From Prevotellaceae bacterium (GTDB taxonomy: Bacteria; Bacteroidota; Bacteroidia; Bacteroidales; UBA932): a DNA stretch of 6,513 nt. The translations under genes were made by a program, and so were the position numbers. This document shows, piece by piece, positions 5,785 to 6,513 of the stretch (its first letter is position 1; the number at the start of each line of letters is the position of its first letter). Under the pieces are notes generated by a model. That model worked only from the letters and a program-made list of their open reading frames with translations. It ran no database searches and was not told where the DNA came from. The stretch covers positions 1 through 6,513 of the forward strand of contig JAIRMK010000167.1 of NCBI GenBank assembly GCA_031258755.1, in the 5' to 3' direction.

Positions 5785-6513
5785 CTATTTTGCGGTAGCC
5801 ATGTGGGCAATCAAGTCGAGTACCTTGTTGGAATATCCCCACTCGTTGTCGTACCATGACACTAATTTCACAAAATTCGCATTGAGCGCAATACCTGCTT
5901 TTGCATCAAATACCGACGTGCGTTTTTCGTGAATGAAATCACTCGATACCACATCTTCTTCCGTGTAGCCCATCACGCCTTTCAGTTCACCGTCGGCAGC
6001 CGCCTTCACCGCTGCTTTGATTTCGTCGTAGGTAGCCGGGTTGGCTAAGCGGCAGGTCAGGTCAACCACCGATACGTCCAATGTCGGTACGCGGAGCGAC
6101 ATGCCGGTAAGTTTGCCTTTCAATTCGGGAATGACCACCCCTACGGCTTTTGCTGCGCCGGTGCTTGACGGAATAATATTGCCGCTGGCTGCACGACCGC
6201 CACGCCAGTCTTTTGCCGAAGGACCATCTACTGTTTTTTGTGTGGCCGTAGTCGCATGCACGGTAGTCATCAGGCCTTCTATAATACCGAATTTGTCATG
6301 AATAACCTTTGCCAGCGGAGCTAAGCAGTTGGTTGTACAAGATGCGTTTGAAACGATGGCTTCACCCTTGTAGCTCTTGTGATTTACGCCGTATACAAAC
6401 ATCGGGGTATCGTCTTTTGAAGGCGCCGACATCACTACATATTTTGCGCCTGCTTTAAGATGCGCCTCTGCTTTTTCTTTGGTCAGGAACAAACCGGTGC
6501 TTTCTACTATGTA
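5785..6513 (-). CDS. gap: Glyceraldehyde-3-phosphate dehydrogenase, phosphorylating (5' end missing)
   Basis: The C-terminal 242 of roughly 335 residues; the frame runs to the right edge as YIVESTGLFLTKEKA, so the start is outside the window and the TTG at 6492 is an internal Leu codon. The enzyme oxidises glyceraldehyde 3-phosphate with phosphate and NAD(P)+ to 1,3-bisphosphoglycerate in glycolysis, and runs in reverse in gluconeogenesis, in the cytosol. Visible are the catalytic Cys in SNASCTTNC (codon 6337-6339), the activating His in TTVHATT (codon 6256-6258), the substrate-phosphate loop SGNIIPSSTGAAKAVG, the S-loop RVPTLDVSVVDL and the C-terminal WYDNEWGYSNKV. The Rossmann fold residues that set NAD versus NADP preference are missing here; the S-loop VP-type sequence resembles NAD-using glycolytic enzymes. 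The gene is intact where visible and ends at a strong hairpin terminator. Its promoter is outside the window. Confidence 0.97.
   Translation of the reverse strand, partial: YIVESTGLFLTKEKAEAHLKAGAKYVVMSAPSKDDTPMFVYGVNHKSYKGEAIVSNASCTTNCLAPLAKVIHDKFGIIEGLMTTVHATTATQKTVDGPSAKDWRGGRAASGNIIPSSTGAAKAVGVVIPELKGKLTGMSLRVPTLDVSVVDLTCRLANPATYDEIKAAVKAAADGELKGVMGYTEEDVVSSDFIHEKRTSVFDAKAGIALNANFVKLVSWYDNEWGYSNKVLDLIAHMATAK

Noticed and set aside
6490..6492. TTG as the start of the GAPDH gene
   Set aside because: The preceding codons to the window edge encode YIVESTG, the conserved GAPDH ESTG-F motif, so it is an internal Leu.

Overview
The window reads as chromosome from a member of the Bacteroidota, most likely Bacteroidales or a close relative. 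Three sequence features support this: a type IX secretion (T9SS) C-terminal sorting domain on the first gene, GldF/GldG gliding-type ABC transporter proteins, and a Bacteroidota-style -7 promoter element (TAnnTTTG form) just upstream of lpxB. Purine-rich Shine-Dalgarno sequences are inconspicuous ahead of the starts, which fits the same phylum. No rRNA, tRNA, CRISPR array or insertion sequence was seen.

Layout. (1) Bases 2-1129 (+) are the 3' part of a large secreted modular protein: the end of an MBG-type repeat, an Ig-like segment, a cadherin-like segment, an unassigned segment and a T9SS type A sorting domain. (2) Nineteen bases later, 1149-2081 (+) encodes a probable outer-membrane beta-barrel protein with a signal peptide; the pair is probably one operon. 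(3) Converging with only 3 bases between stop codons, 2085-4530 (-) holds a gldF-gldG locus. GldF and GldG are joined in one reading frame, but the GldF part is split by a frameshift near 4326, so it appears as an N-terminal piece (from 4530) and a long 746-residue piece (from 4325). (4) lpxB (4558-5679, -), for lipid A disaccharide synthase, lies 27 bases upstream of gldF; the junction holds four tandem 7-base repeats. (5) Bases 5680-5784 are intergenic, with a candidate lpxB promoter and a strong hairpin terminator for the next gene. (6) Bases 5785-6513 (-) are the 3' three-quarters of a phosphorylating GAPDH gene, cut by the window edge.

How they fit together. The left pair concerns the cell surface (a T9SS-exported protein and an outer-membrane barrel). 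The lpxB-gldFG group also concerns the envelope: lipid A synthesis plus an inner-membrane ABC-2 transporter whose ATPase (GldA) is not in the window. GAPDH is central carbon housekeeping and appears transcriptionally separate. The region is mostly ordinary; the points worth checking are the gldF frameshift, the gldF-gldG fusion, the repeat at the lpxB/gldF junction and the near-leaderless lpxB start. I do not see a convincing new multi-gene system here.
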